Shown: positions 1 through 6,467, counted from the stretch's first letter. The stretch: 6,467 nt of DNA from Dehalococcoidia bacterium (GCA_030634425.1 DAOWAU010000040.1:1-6467), one strand, 5' to 3'. Numbers and translations: made by a program. Notes: generated by a model from the sequence alone, not told the origin.

Positions 1-453
1 GAGCAGGTTAGCCATTTCGATGGCTTTCTCCGCGGCTTCGAAACCGGCATTCCCCATCTTAGTCCCCGCCCGCTCAATAGCTTGCTCCAGGGTATCAGCA
101 GTGATTACGCCATAAATAACCGGCAGTCCGGTCTCTAGTCCTACCGCAGCAATGCCCTTAGTTACTTCGGTGGCAATATATTCGAAGTGAGGCGTTCCAC
201 CACGAACCACGGCGCCAAGGCAGATGACGGCATCGTACTTCTTGGATTGAGCCAATTTCTTAGCTGCTAACGGAATTTCAAATGAGCCGGGTACCCAGGC
301 AGCGTCTATATCCGCCTCGCTAACACCATGGCGAAGCAGAGCATCCTGAGCCCCCTCAATCAGCTTCTTGGTAATAAACTCGTTAAAACGAGAAGCAACC
401 AACCCAAACCTCAGCCCTTTCCCCAGTAACATACCTTCAAAACACTTGTTCAT
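1..453 (-). CDS. ribH: 6,7-dimethyl-8-ribityllumazine synthase (RibH), partial at the C-terminus
   Basis: Lumazine synthase condenses 5-amino-6-ribitylamino-uracil with 3,4-dihydroxy-2-butanone 4-phosphate, the penultimate step of riboflavin synthesis; the family forms cytosolic pentamers or 60-mer capsids. My translation gives 151 residues and is still open at the window edge; the family is about 155, so only a few residues are missing. Visible motifs are RFNEFIT (residues 22-28), GSFEIP (56-61), [14 protein letters not shown] (80-93) with the expected catalytic His89, and [18 protein letters not shown] (115-132) with the phosphate-binding Arg128. The ATG at 453 is preceded by a strong Shine-Dalgarno sequence. 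It is the last gene seen in the rib operon, 24 nt after ribBA. The protein looks intact and ordinary. Confidence 0.96.
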   Translation of the reverse strand, partial: MNKCFEGMLLGKGLRFGLVASRFNEFITKKLIEGAQDALLRHGVSEADIDAAWVPGSFEIPLAAKKLAQSKKYDAVICLGAVVRGGTPHFEYIATEVTKGIAAVGLETGLPVIYGVITADTLEQAIERAGTKMGNAGFEAAEKAIEMANLL

Positions 454-456
454 TAA

Positions 457-465
457 CCTCTCCTT
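457..465 (-). promoter_or_regulatory. Ribosome binding site of ribH
   Basis: The minus strand reads AAGGAGAGG three bases before the ATG at 453. It is the best Shine-Dalgarno match in the operon and fixes the ribH start in the 24-nt gap after ribBA. Lumazine synthase is needed in large oligomers, so strong initiation here would make sense, though that is inference. Confidence 0.75.
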
Positions 466-477
466 ACTGTGAAGTTT

Positions 478-1701
478 TTAATTATCCTTATCACCAGCAC
501 TTAATGGTTCTAAGCGATGCCCCAACTTTTTCCGCTTTGTCTCCAAGTAATCACGGTTATACGGGGTGGGAGGAGTGAGAATGGAAACCGTCTCCACTAC
601 TTCTAGCCCGTAAGCCTCTAAACCTATAACCTTCTTGGGATTGTTGGTAAGCAATCGGATCTGGTGTAAACCTAAATCAGCCAAAATTTGGGCACCTATA
701 CCATAGTCCCGCAGATCTGAAGCAAATCCCAAAGACAGGTTAGCCTCCACGGTGTCCAGCCCCTTATCTTGAAGAGCATAAGCACGAATCTTATTATGGA
801 AACCGATGCCTCGTCCCTCTTGCCTCATATATAGGAAAACACCTCTCATCTGATCCGCGATGGCTCGCATAGCCAAATCAATCTGCTCACCACAATCACA
901 GCGAAGGCTACTAAATACATCCCCGGTAAGACACTCACTATGAACTCGGACTAACACCGGCTCATCAGTAGCTATATCTCCCATTACTAAAGCTAGGTGT
1001 TCATCAGGGTCTATATCACTTTTGTAGGCGATAGCGGTAAACTCACCATATTTACTCGGTAACTTAGCCTCAGCCACGCGGTGCACCAGCTTTTCATGGC
1101 GATGGCGATAGGTAATAAGATCGGCCACGGTTACCATCTTAATCCCGTGTTGCTTTGACATTCCCTCAAGTTGAGGTAGCCGTGCCATGGAACCGTCTTC
1201 ATTCAGAATCTCACAGATAACTCCCGCTGGGTAAAGGCCAGCTAGATTGGTTAAATCAACTATAGCCTCAGTATGCCCCGCCCGTACCAGGACGCCACCC
1301 TCCCTAGCCCGCAAGGGAAACATATGCCCCGGTTGAGCTAAATCCTCAGCTTTGGTTGTTGAGTCAACTATTGTCTTTATTGTCTCTGCCCTGTCTGTTG
1401 TTGAAATACCTGTGCTTACTTTATGTTTAGCCTCAACGGATACAGTAAAGGCGGTGGAAAACTTTGAGGTATTCTCCCTCACCATCAACGGAACCCTTAG
1501 TTCATCTAATCGCTTACCTATTATAGGCATGCAAATCAATCCCCTGGCGTACAAGGCCATAAAATTAATAGCTTCAGGGGTAACTCGCTCGGCAGCTATG
1601 GCAAGGTCACCCTCATTCTCTCTATTCTTATCATCAACAATGATAATAAACTTGCCTGCCTTTATGTCCTCAATAGCTTCAGAAATGCTTGATATACCCA
1701 T
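478..1701 (-). CDS. ribBA: Bifunctional 3,4-dihydroxy-2-butanone 4-phosphate synthase / GTP cyclohydrolase II (RibBA)
   Basis: This 407-residue fusion supplies both branches of riboflavin synthesis. The N-terminal RibB domain (about 1-200) makes the four-carbon unit from ribulose 5-phosphate. It shows the acidic metal-binding motif RENEGDL (27-33), the PGHMFPLRAREGGVLVRAGHTEA segment split across 124-146 with His143 and Glu145, and a normal end at YRHRHE. The C-terminal RibA domain (about 205-400) opens the imidazole ring of GTP. It shows the zinc cysteines Cys257, Cys268 and Cys270 in HSECLTGDVFSSLRCDCGEQ, the RQEGRGIG motif (293-300), and RDYGIGAQIL (331-340) with LLTNNPKK (350-357). Both sets of key residues look intact, so both activities are predicted. 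The ATG at 1701 has GGAG about 5 nt upstream. It lies 24 nt after ribE and 24 nt before ribH, consistent with co-transcription. Confidence 0.97.
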   Translation of the reverse strand: MGISSISEAIEDIKAGKFIIIVDDKNRENEGDLAIAAERVTPEAINFMALYARGLICMPIIGKRLDELRVPLMVRENTSKFSTAFTVSVEAKHKVSTGISTTDRAETIKTIVDSTTKAEDLAQPGHMFPLRAREGGVLVRAGHTEAIVDLTNLAGLYPAGVICEILNEDGSMARLPQLEGMSKQHGIKMVTVADLITYRHRHEKLVHRVAEAKLPSKYGEFTAIAYKSDIDPDEHLALVMGDIATDEPVLVRVHSECLTGDVFSSLRCDCGEQIDLAMRAIADQMRGVFLYMRQEGRGIGFHNKIRAYALQDKGLDTVEANLSLGFASDLRDYGIGAQILADLGLHQIRLLTNNPKKVIGLEAYGLEVVETVSILTPPTPYNRDYLETKRKKLGHRLEPLSAGDKDN

Positions 1702-1725
1702 GCTTACTCCAATTAAAATAACAGT

Positions 1726-2355
1726 TTAAGCCAGTAAAAAACCGTGCTCCTTTAAGAAATCAATGGTTATACCGGAGGTATGAGCCTGACTAAGCCGCTC
1801 CAAGTATTTGGCAATAATATCTACCTCCAGATTAACCAGGTCACCCACCTCCTTGCTACCCAGGATAGTATGTTCCCGGGTATAATCCACAATAGAAACC
1901 AGAAATGATCCGGCATCACAATCAACAATGGTTAAGCTAACCCCGTCAACAGCAATGAAGCCCTTCTTCACTATATAACGCATCGCCTGTGCAGGGGCTT
2001 CAACCCTAATGAGCATTGCTGTGCCATCCCAGTTAACCGATGTCACCCTTCCCGTATCATCTATATGTCCTTGAACAAAATGCCCGCCCAACTGCTTTTC
2101 CGGGGTTAGGGGCCGTTCCAGATTAACTTCATCCCCGACACCAAGTAACCCAAGGTTAGTCCGCTCCAGCGTTTCTGACATTATGTCAACAGAGAACGAA
2201 TCGCTGTCAAAATTGGTTACCGTCAGACATACCCCATTAACGGCAATGCTTCCGCCCGGTTCCACCCCCTGGAGCACTTTGCTAGCGGCGATAACCAGAC
2301 CCCCAGGTTGAACTGAACCGACCTTGCCTACCTCTTCTACAATACCGGTAAACAT
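1726..2355 (-). CDS. ribE: Riboflavin synthase, alpha subunit (RibE)
   Basis: Riboflavin synthase dismutates two molecules of 6,7-dimethyl-8-ribityllumazine into riboflavin and the pyrimidine precursor that RibH reuses. The 209-residue product has the two tandem lumazine-binding barrels of the family: barrel one with SIAVNGVCLTVT (36-47), barrel two starting at GGHFVQGHIDDTG (90-102) with FIAVDGVSLTIVD (133-145). I chose the ATG at 2355 because it gives the near-invariant family start MFTGIVEEVG, whose first residues enter the active site. A GTG at 2361 would add only two residues and overlap the ribD stop. With the ATG, ribE begins 2 nt after ribD, which suggests translational coupling. The second barrel reads VDYTREHT where many relatives have a LIPHT-type segment; I take this as lineage variation. 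Confidence 0.95.
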   Translation of the reverse strand: MFTGIVEEVGKVGSVQPGGLVIAASKVLQGVEPGGSIAVNGVCLTVTNFDSDSFSVDIMSETLERTNLGLLGVGDEVNLERPLTPEKQLGGHFVQGHIDDTGRVTSVNWDGTAMLIRVEAPAQAMRYIVKKGFIAVDGVSLTIVDCDAGSFLVSIVDYTREHTILGSKEVGDLVNLEVDIIAKYLERLSQAHTSGITIDFLKEHGFLLA

Positions 2356-2357
2356 TC

Positions 2358-2365
2358 TCACCCCT
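2358..2365 (-). promoter_or_regulatory. Ribosome binding site that supports the ATG start of ribE
   Basis: The minus strand reads AGGGGTGA, directly before GA and the ATG at 2355. The site overlaps the last codons and the TGA stop of ribD, so ribosomes ending on ribD could restart on ribE. The purine run lies closer to the alternative GTG (2361-2359) than is usual for initiation, which favours the ATG. Confidence 0.5.
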
Positions 2366-3470
2366 GCTTTCGAAGCTTGGCTGGAACATAACCGCTAACC
2401 ATCACATCCTCACCAAGCTTCTCAACACTGACACGCTCCAATTTAAGTGAGTCTGCCACTTTATCAACCCCTTCACCACCAACAGCCGTCTTTGCCTCCT
2501 CCCCCCCAATAATAATAGGGGCAATGAAAGCAACAACCTTATCGACAAGCCCGCCATCAAACAGCGAACCGAGAAGAATCCCACCCCCCTCGACTAAAAC
2601 GCTGGTGATTTTCTGTTCACCTAATACCTTCAGCAACTCCTTTAAATTTACCAGTCCTTCTGCCGAGGGCAATTCTAATAATTCAACGTCAGCCTGGGCA
2701 AAGACCCTTTCCTCCTCTGGTTTGACCAATCTAGCCAATGCCAGCAGTGTTTTACCTGGGGCGTTAAATACTCGAGCAGTTAATGGCGTACGCCCTTTAC
2801 TATCCACGATTATGCGAAGCGGCTGTACCTTCGCTGCTCCCCCCCTCCCACCACAACTCCTTGCGGTGAGCTCGGGATCATCAATGAGGACAGTATTTAC
2901 CCCTGCCATAATAGCATCGGTAATATGACGCAGATTATGAACGCGCTTCCTCGCTACCTCGCTGCTAATCCATTTAGAGTTACCGCTCTTAGTGGCAATC
3001 TTTCCATCCAGGCTTATAGCAAACTTTGCGGTAACGAATGGCATGCCTGTGGTAATGAATTTAGTATAAGCCTCGTTAACCTGTTCGGCCTCCTCCTCAT
3101 GCTCACCCACATATGCCTTAACACCTTTTCCCTCCAGTTCCCCCCTGCCCCGCCCTGAAACTTGAGGGTTGGGATCAAGCATAGCCACATGAACCTCAGC
3201 GATGCCAGCAGAAATGATTGCCTGGGTACAGGGTGGGGTTCGACCATGATGGCAGCACGGCTCCAGGGTAACATACATCACACTGCCCCGGGCTCGCTCC
3301 CCCGCCTGCTTTAGCGCTATTGCCTCGGCATGAGGGGAGCCTGGTAGCTGAGTATAACCTTGCCCCACAACCTCGTCATTGCTAACCACTACTGCTCCCA
3401 CCGCCGGGTTGGGACTAACCTGCCCTAAAGCTAATTTAGCCAGAGAGAGCGCCTGCTTCATGTAGTCCAT
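2358..3470 (-). CDS. ribD: Bifunctional diaminohydroxyphosphoribosylaminopyrimidine deaminase / 5-amino-6-(5-phosphoribosylamino)uracil reductase (RibD)
   Basis: RibD performs the second and third steps after GTP ring opening: deamination of the pyrimidine, then NADPH-dependent reduction of the ribosyl side chain. The 370-residue length is typical. The N-terminal cytidine-deaminase-like domain (1-143) has the zinc site His47 with Glu49 (PHAEA) and Cys72/Cys81 (PCCHHGRTPPC). The reductase domain (144-365) shows TAKFAISLDGKIAT (147-160), SKWISS (165-170), DAIMAGVNTVLIDDPELTAR (185-204), PLRIIVDSKGR (217-227) and LVEGGGILLGSL (292-303). The segment around 204-214 is glycine-rich (SCGGRGGAAK) and seems slightly longer than usual. 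Thr40 stands where many homologues have histidine (GQGYT versus GxGxH). The first ATG, at 3470, has GGGGA just upstream; a second ATG three codons on lacks a site. It is the first gene of the rib operon. Confidence 0.96.
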   Translation of the reverse strand: MDYMKQALSLAKLALGQVSPNPAVGAVVVSNDEVVGQGYTQLPGSPHAEAIALKQAGERARGSVMYVTLEPCCHHGRTPPCTQAIISAGIAEVHVAMLDPNPQVSGRGRGELEGKGVKAYVGEHEEEAEQVNEAYTKFITTGMPFVTAKFAISLDGKIATKSGNSKWISSEVARKRVHNLRHITDAIMAGVNTVLIDDPELTARSCGGRGGAAKVQPLRIIVDSKGRTPLTARVFNAPGKTLLALARLVKPEEERVFAQADVELLELPSAEGLVNLKELLKVLGEQKITSVLVEGGGILLGSLFDGGLVDKVVAFIAPIIIGGEEAKTAVGGEGVDKVADSLKLERVSVEKLGEDVMVSGYVPAKLRKQG

Positions 3471-3524
3471 GCTATCCCCATTCTAGCACCTCTTTTAAAA
3501 AATGTGCAACAAATGGGCCTGGGC

Positions 3525-3553
3525 TAGAAAGATCAGGGCACTTAGGATATAAT
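3525..3553 (+). promoter_or_regulatory. Candidate sigma-70-type promoter for lepB
   Basis: TAGAAA (3525-3530) and a perfect TATAAT (3548-3553) are separated by 17 bp. The start of transcription would be near 3560, leaving a leader of about 60 nt before lepB. Its -10 box overlaps the -10 box of the candidate rib promoter on the other strand by two bases, so the two directions might compete for RNA polymerase. Confidence 0.45.
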
Positions 3554-3581
3554 TAAACCGCCGAAAGGATATCTTCGACAA
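3552..3581 (-). promoter_or_regulatory. Candidate sigma-70-type promoter for the rib operon
   Basis: On the minus strand, TTGTCG (3581-3576) is followed after 18 bp by TTTAAT (3557-3552), four and five matches to the consensus hexamers. Transcription would begin near 3545, giving a leader of about 75 nt before ribD. An alternative is TTGCAC (3509-3504), 18 bp, TAGAAT, but it would leave almost no leader and cut away the ribosome binding site. This is a match by eye in an AT-rich spacer, so it is only a candidate. Confidence 0.35.
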
Positions 3582-3622
3582 TCTCGATTGAGACCAAATC
3601 TAAAAGCGAAGTAGTTCAATAG

Positions 3623-4261
3623 ATGAGAACCCTTCTCCGCGAAATCTTAATTATTATCACAGTGGCTGTAGGAATCTTCTTCCTGTTACAGACCACTGTC
3701 CAAAGCTTTATTGTCGTAGGGGCTAGCATGAAGCCCACTTTTGAGCAAGGGCAACGGTTATTAGTTAATAAAGCCGTCTATCGTTTCCGTGAACCTCAAC
3801 GGGGCGATGTAATTGTGTTTCACCCCCCTCATAACCAGCGCGACGATTACATCAAGCGCATCATTGCTATACCCAGCGACACGGTAAAGATAGAACAGGG
3901 AGTAGTATATGTTAATGGCTCTGAGCTAAGTGAGCCCTATATTAATACTGAAAACCCTGCCAAATACTCCCTCAGCCAGCAAACAATCCGGGCCAACAAT
4001 TACTTCGTTCTTGGCGATAATCGCAGGAATAGCAACGATTCTCATAACGGGTGGACAGTGAAAGACAGGGACATAATCGGCAAGGCTTGGCTATCAATCT
4101 GGCCACCAAATCAATGGGGAGTTGTGGCTCACTATCCCCTACAAGAGCAACTACCTTCTACCGAACTCTTTCCTCAACTGCCCCAAGCCGAGATGAATCA
4201 TGGTTGGTCTACCATGGGGACAAGTGTGGGGAATAGCCGCCTGCTCCAGCCGTCGGACTAG
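3623..4261 (+). CDS. lepB: Type I signal peptidase (LepB/SipS family) with an atypical C-terminal tail
   Basis: This membrane-bound serine protease removes signal peptides from exported proteins on the outer face of the cytoplasmic membrane. The 212-residue product has one N-terminal membrane segment (about 8-31). It is followed by box B with the nucleophile Ser35 (GASMKPT), box C (RGDVIVFHPP, 60-69), box D with the general base Lys78 (DYIKRIIAIP) and box E (FVLGDNRRNSNDS, 128-140). The family fold ends at about WLSIWPPNQWGVVAHYPL (156-173). The remaining ~39 residues have no family character and, from residue 177, are read antisense to a mutL fragment. The ATG is fixed by an in-frame TAG directly before it, yet there is no clear Shine-Dalgarno sequence. 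The catalytic part looks intact, so the enzyme is probably active. Confidence 0.95.
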   Translation: MRTLLREILIIITVAVGIFFLLQTTVQSFIVVGASMKPTFEQGQRLLVNKAVYRFREPQRGDVIVFHPPHNQRDDYIKRIIAIPSDTVKIEQGVVYVNGSELSEPYINTENPAKYSLSQQTIRANNYFVLGDNRRNSNDSHNGWTVKDRDIIGKAWLSIWPPNQWGVVAHYPLQEQLPSTELFPQLPQAEMNHGWSTMGTSVGNSRLLQPSD

Positions 4262-4360
4262 TTCCCGCATCTCGTCATCGGTTAATACCTGCCCCGCCTT
4301 CACCGCACTGTGGCAAGCAATGGATATAGCTATCTTTTGGTCTAAAACATTAATCGGCAT
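4151..4360 (-). pseudogene. mutL: Remnant of DNA mismatch repair protein MutL (C-terminal ~60 residues only)
   Basis: The minus strand encodes 69 residues that match the extreme C-terminus of MutL. They include SIACHSAVKAG (13-23), the helix TDDEMRELVRRLEQ (27-40), the metal-binding CPHGRPTMIHL (47-57) and the usual ending LRKEFGRR. In MutL proteins with endonuclease activity the CPHGRP cysteine and histidine bind the regulatory zinc. The ATPase domain, the linker and the catalytic DQHA-x2-E-x4-E motif are all absent; a whole MutL has roughly 550-650 residues. Upstream the frame stays open only to a TGA at 4394-4396, through a perfect inverted repeat. The first ATG has no ribosome binding site. 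The 3' half overlaps lepB on the other strand. It is most likely a truncated, non-functional leftover, although the remaining codons carry no stop or frameshift. Confidence 0.8.
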
Positions 4361-4368
4361 TTTAGCTA

Positions 4369-4392
4369 ATTCTACACGGTTCCGTGTAGAAT
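4369..4392. repeat. Perfect 11-bp inverted repeat between pcrA and the mutL remnant
   Basis: ATTCTACACGG, two bases, then CCGTGTAGAAT. Transcribed from either strand it would fold into a hairpin with about ten pairs and a four-base loop. Neither side is followed by a run of T, so it is not a standard intrinsic terminator. It starts 10 bp past the pcrA stop and lies where recognisable MutL sequence begins, so it may mark a rearrangement boundary, be a dispersed palindromic repeat, or help stop converging transcripts. Confidence 0.7.
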
Positions 4393-4402
4393 GTCAATGG
4401 GG

Positions 4403-6467
4403 CTACTCCACATGCTCCAGATGGGCAAAGCTCAACATGAGCTTCTTAATCCCTACCTCATTGAAAGCAACCACTACCTCAGCATCGTCCTTCACCGGCT
4501 GACAGCTTACCACCACCCCATTACCAAACTGGGTATGGCGGACATGACTGCCAGCCTTCAATCCTGGGGAAGCTGGTCTGGGAGTTGAGGGTTTATTCCA
4601 GGAATATACCGCCTCGGCTATTCGACCCTCCTCCCCCTGCCATAAACCGGCACCTGAAATCAAAGGGTGGGGTATATCGCTTAAGAAACGCGATGGTTTA
4701 TTGACCACAGTGCTCCCCATCAGACTGCGGCGAAAGGCGTGAATCAGGTACACCCTCTGCTTGGCTCTGGTTATTCCGACATAACAGAGCCGCCGTTCCT
4801 CCTCCATCTGGGCAGGGTCGTCAAACGACCTAAAATGAGGCAGGATGCCGTCTTCCACACCCACGATAAACACCACCGGAAACTCCAGCCCCTTCGCCTG
4901 GTGGAGGGTAATCAGGGTTACCGCGTCAACGCTCTCATCAAGCCCATCCACATCAGAGACCAAGGTCACCCCCTCCAGGAAGGCAGACAAGCCTTGAGGA
5001 GGCTTCATATCACGATATTCCTGGGCTAGGGTACGAAGCTCGAGGATATTTTCCCAGCGTTCCTCGCCATTAGGTTTACCCAAAATGTATTCTTTATAAC
5101 CGGAGCGTTCCACCACCAAATCGAATAGCTCAACCAGCTTGAGCTTTCGGCTCCGGGCAATGAATTCCTCCATTAGGTTGAGAAAACCGCCCAGTGTTCT
5201 GGCGATGCGGGGGCTAAATGAAGGCTCTTTATCGCCTTTGGACTTACCTATAAAGCGTAACGCCTCATATGGAGATATGTCCATAGACTTTGCCCAGTCG
5301 GATAGCTGGCTCACACTCCGCTGACCGATACCACGCTGAGGGACATTGATTACTCGGAGCAGGCTGACAGTATCATGGGGATTCTGGATAAGCCTGAGGT
5401 AGGCAATGATATCCTTGACCTCCCGCCTCTCATAGAAACGAGTGCCAGCCACCAGCTTGTAGGCTGTTCCATAGCGGACAAAAGCTTCCTCAAGAACCCT
5501 CGACTGGGCATTGGTCCGATACATCACAGCACAGTCGCCCAGGCTAGCCTTCCCCTGATTTACCAGACATTCAACCTCATTAACTACAAATTGAGCCTCC
5601 TCATGCTCAGTATAGGTCTCAGTCACCGTGGTTAATTCACCCTCTTCATTATCCGTCCATAACTCCTTCGGTTTGCGTTGTTGATTGGCTGAGATGAGGC
5701 AGGAGGCCGCCTCCAAAATCTTTTTAGTCGAGCGGTAATTCTGCTCCAGCAACACCACTTTAGCCTCAGGGTAATCCTTCTCAAAGCTCAGGATATTGCG
5801 CAGGTCAGCGAATCGCCAGGAGTAGATTGACTGGTCGGGGTCGCCGACAACACATATATTGCGGTGCTTTTCCCCCAGTTGCTTTACCAGCTCATACTGA
5901 ACCAGGTTAGTATCCTGAAACTCATCAACCTGAATATGCTGATATCTTCTCTGATATCTAGATAAGACCCCAGGGTTGTTTCTAAATAGCAGCGCCGCTT
6001 TCATTAGCAGGTCATCAAAGTCCAGAGCATTGCTCTCGGTTAAGAGCTGCTGATAACGCTCATAGACCCGCTGCGCTACCTCCTCAAAATAGCTACGACT
6101 ACGCTTAGTATAGTCTTTGGGGGCTATCAGCCGAGCCTTAGCTGCTCTGATGGCTGAGGCTATTGCCCGGGGGACATATTGCTTGGGATCGAGGCCTACT
6201 TCTTGAATGCCACGCTTGATTAAGCTTATCTGGTCTTCTTCATCATAGATGACAAATTTGGGGTCAACGCCAATCCCCTTGCCATCCATACGCAGGATGC
6301 GAGCGCAAATAGCGTGAAAGGTGCCCAGAGTTAAATCCTTCAGCTGGCCACCGACAAGGTGACGAAGCCTCTCCTCCATCTCCCTGGCAGCCTTATTGGT
6401 GAAGGTAACCGCTATAATTCGACGCGGATTGACCCCGCAAACCTTGATGAGATAGGCAACACGATGA
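4403..6467 (-). CDS. pcrA: ATP-dependent DNA helicase PcrA/UvrD (superfamily 1A), N-terminus outside the window
   Basis: A 3'-5' DNA helicase used in nucleotide excision repair, removal of recombinase filaments and plasmid replication; cytosolic and DNA-bound. There are 687 residues in view; the first is encoded at 6466-6464, and I read back past the in-frame ATG at 6379 because HRVAYLI and motif Ia AVTFTNKAAREM continue upstream. About 40 residues with the Q motif and Walker A lie off the edge. Counting from the first visible residue, motif II VDEFQDTN is at 180-187, motif III VVGDPDQSIYSWR at 206-218, motif IV LEQNYRST at 240-247, YRTNAQSR at 316-323, motif V TLHQAKGLEFPVVF at 520-533, and motif VI EERRLCYVGITRAKQRV at 557-573. 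The C-terminal GSHVRHTQFGNGVV segment is the tudor-like domain typical of PcrA. It ends 10 bp before the inverted repeat and converges on lepB. Confidence 0.96.
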   Translation of the reverse strand, partial: HRVAYLIKVCGVNPRRIIAVTFTNKAAREMEERLRHLVGGQLKDLTLGTFHAICARILRMDGKGIGVDPKFVIYDEEDQISLIKRGIQEVGLDPKQYVPRAIASAIRAAKARLIAPKDYTKRSRSYFEEVAQRVYERYQQLLTESNALDFDDLLMKAALLFRNNPGVLSRYQRRYQHIQVDEFQDTNLVQYELVKQLGEKHRNICVVGDPDQSIYSWRFADLRNILSFEKDYPEAKVVLLEQNYRSTKKILEAASCLISANQQRKPKELWTDNEEGELTTVTETYTEHEEAQFVVNEVECLVNQGKASLGDCAVMYRTNAQSRVLEEAFVRYGTAYKLVAGTRFYERREVKDIIAYLRLIQNPHDTVSLLRVINVPQRGIGQRSVSQLSDWAKSMDISPYEALRFIGKSKGDKEPSFSPRIARTLGGFLNLMEEFIARSRKLKLVELFDLVVERSGYKEYILGKPNGEERWENILELRTLAQEYRDMKPPQGLSAFLEGVTLVSDVDGLDESVDAVTLITLHQAKGLEFPVVFIVGVEDGILPHFRSFDDPAQMEEERRLCYVGITRAKQRVYLIHAFRRSLMGSTVVNKPSRFLSDIPHPLISGAGLWQGEEGRIAEAVYSWNKPSTPRPASPGLKAGSHVRHTQFGNGVVVSCQPVKDDAEVVVAFNEVGIKKLMLSFAHLEHVE

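Noticed and set aside
1352..1729. 125-residue plus-strand open frame opposite ribBA
   Set aside because: It is the antisense of a strongly conserved gene, has no recognisable family features, and its length is explained by codon bias of ribBA.
2402..3274. Several open frames of 60-134 residues in other frames of ribD
   Set aside because: All lie inside the intact ribD reading frame on one or the other strand and show no domain motifs.
3471..3622. FMN riboswitch upstream of ribD
   Set aside because: On the minus strand a CGGCGGT string resembles one conserved block, but the other blocks (GGGTGAAATTCCC-like, GCCC..GA, second GGTGAAATTCC) are missing and the layout does not fit.
4369..4392. 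Intrinsic terminator for pcrA or lepB
   Set aside because: The hairpin is good but no T-run follows on either strand, so I list it only as an inverted repeat.
4200..4588. Plus-strand open frames of 100 and 65 residues across the lepB-pcrA gap
   Set aside because: They are read antisense to the mutL remnant and the pcrA C-terminus and have no family character.
4739..5635. Plus-strand open frames of 61-96 residues opposite pcrA
   Set aside because: They are shadows of the helicase gene; the helicase motifs on the minus strand are continuous and complete over this stretch.
1..6467. A defence, mobile or otherwise undescribed multi-gene system
   Set aside because: Every gene belongs to a well-known housekeeping family, and no transposase, integrase, toxin-antitoxin pair, array or unknown conserved gene is visible.

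Overview
The window looks like chromosomal DNA from a bacterium of roughly 50% G+C. The gene sequences, above all the signal peptidase and the RibD and PcrA variants, remind me of Chloroflexota of the Dehalococcoidia type, possibly an uncultivated lineage. That placement rests on memory of the family sequences, not on a search, and is tentative. I see no insertion sequence, phage gene, CRISPR array, tRNA or rRNA.

Left part (1-3470, all on the minus strand, transcribed right to left): a compact riboflavin operon in the order ribD (deaminase/reductase), ribE (riboflavin synthase), ribBA (DHBP synthase/GTP cyclohydrolase II) and ribH (lumazine synthase, which runs off the left edge only a few codons before its expected end). 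ribD and ribE are 2 nt apart, and the next two gaps are 24 nt each. Together these genes convert GTP and ribulose 5-phosphate to riboflavin, except for the dephosphorylation step, which is normally done by an unlinked phosphatase. I could not find an FMN riboswitch upstream of ribD.

Middle (3471-3622): a 152-nt divergent spacer between ribD and lepB. It carries candidate sigma-70-type promoters for both directions, with overlapping -10 boxes. lepB (type I signal peptidase, plus strand) follows.

Right part (4403-6467, minus strand): a PcrA/UvrD superfamily 1 DNA helicase, complete at its C-terminus and cut by the right edge just after where the Walker A segment should be.

The unusual spot is 4151-4402, between lepB and pcrA. 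The minus strand holds an orphan piece of the DNA mismatch repair protein MutL, essentially only the last ~60 residues of its endonuclease domain. The 3' end of this piece runs antisense through the last 36 codons of lepB, so LepB ends in a tail that is the reverse-strand reading of mutL. A perfect 11-bp inverted repeat sits at the edge where the rest of mutL is missing. This looks like a deletion or rearrangement scar (or an assembly join) rather than a new system. I found no convincing undescribed system in the window.
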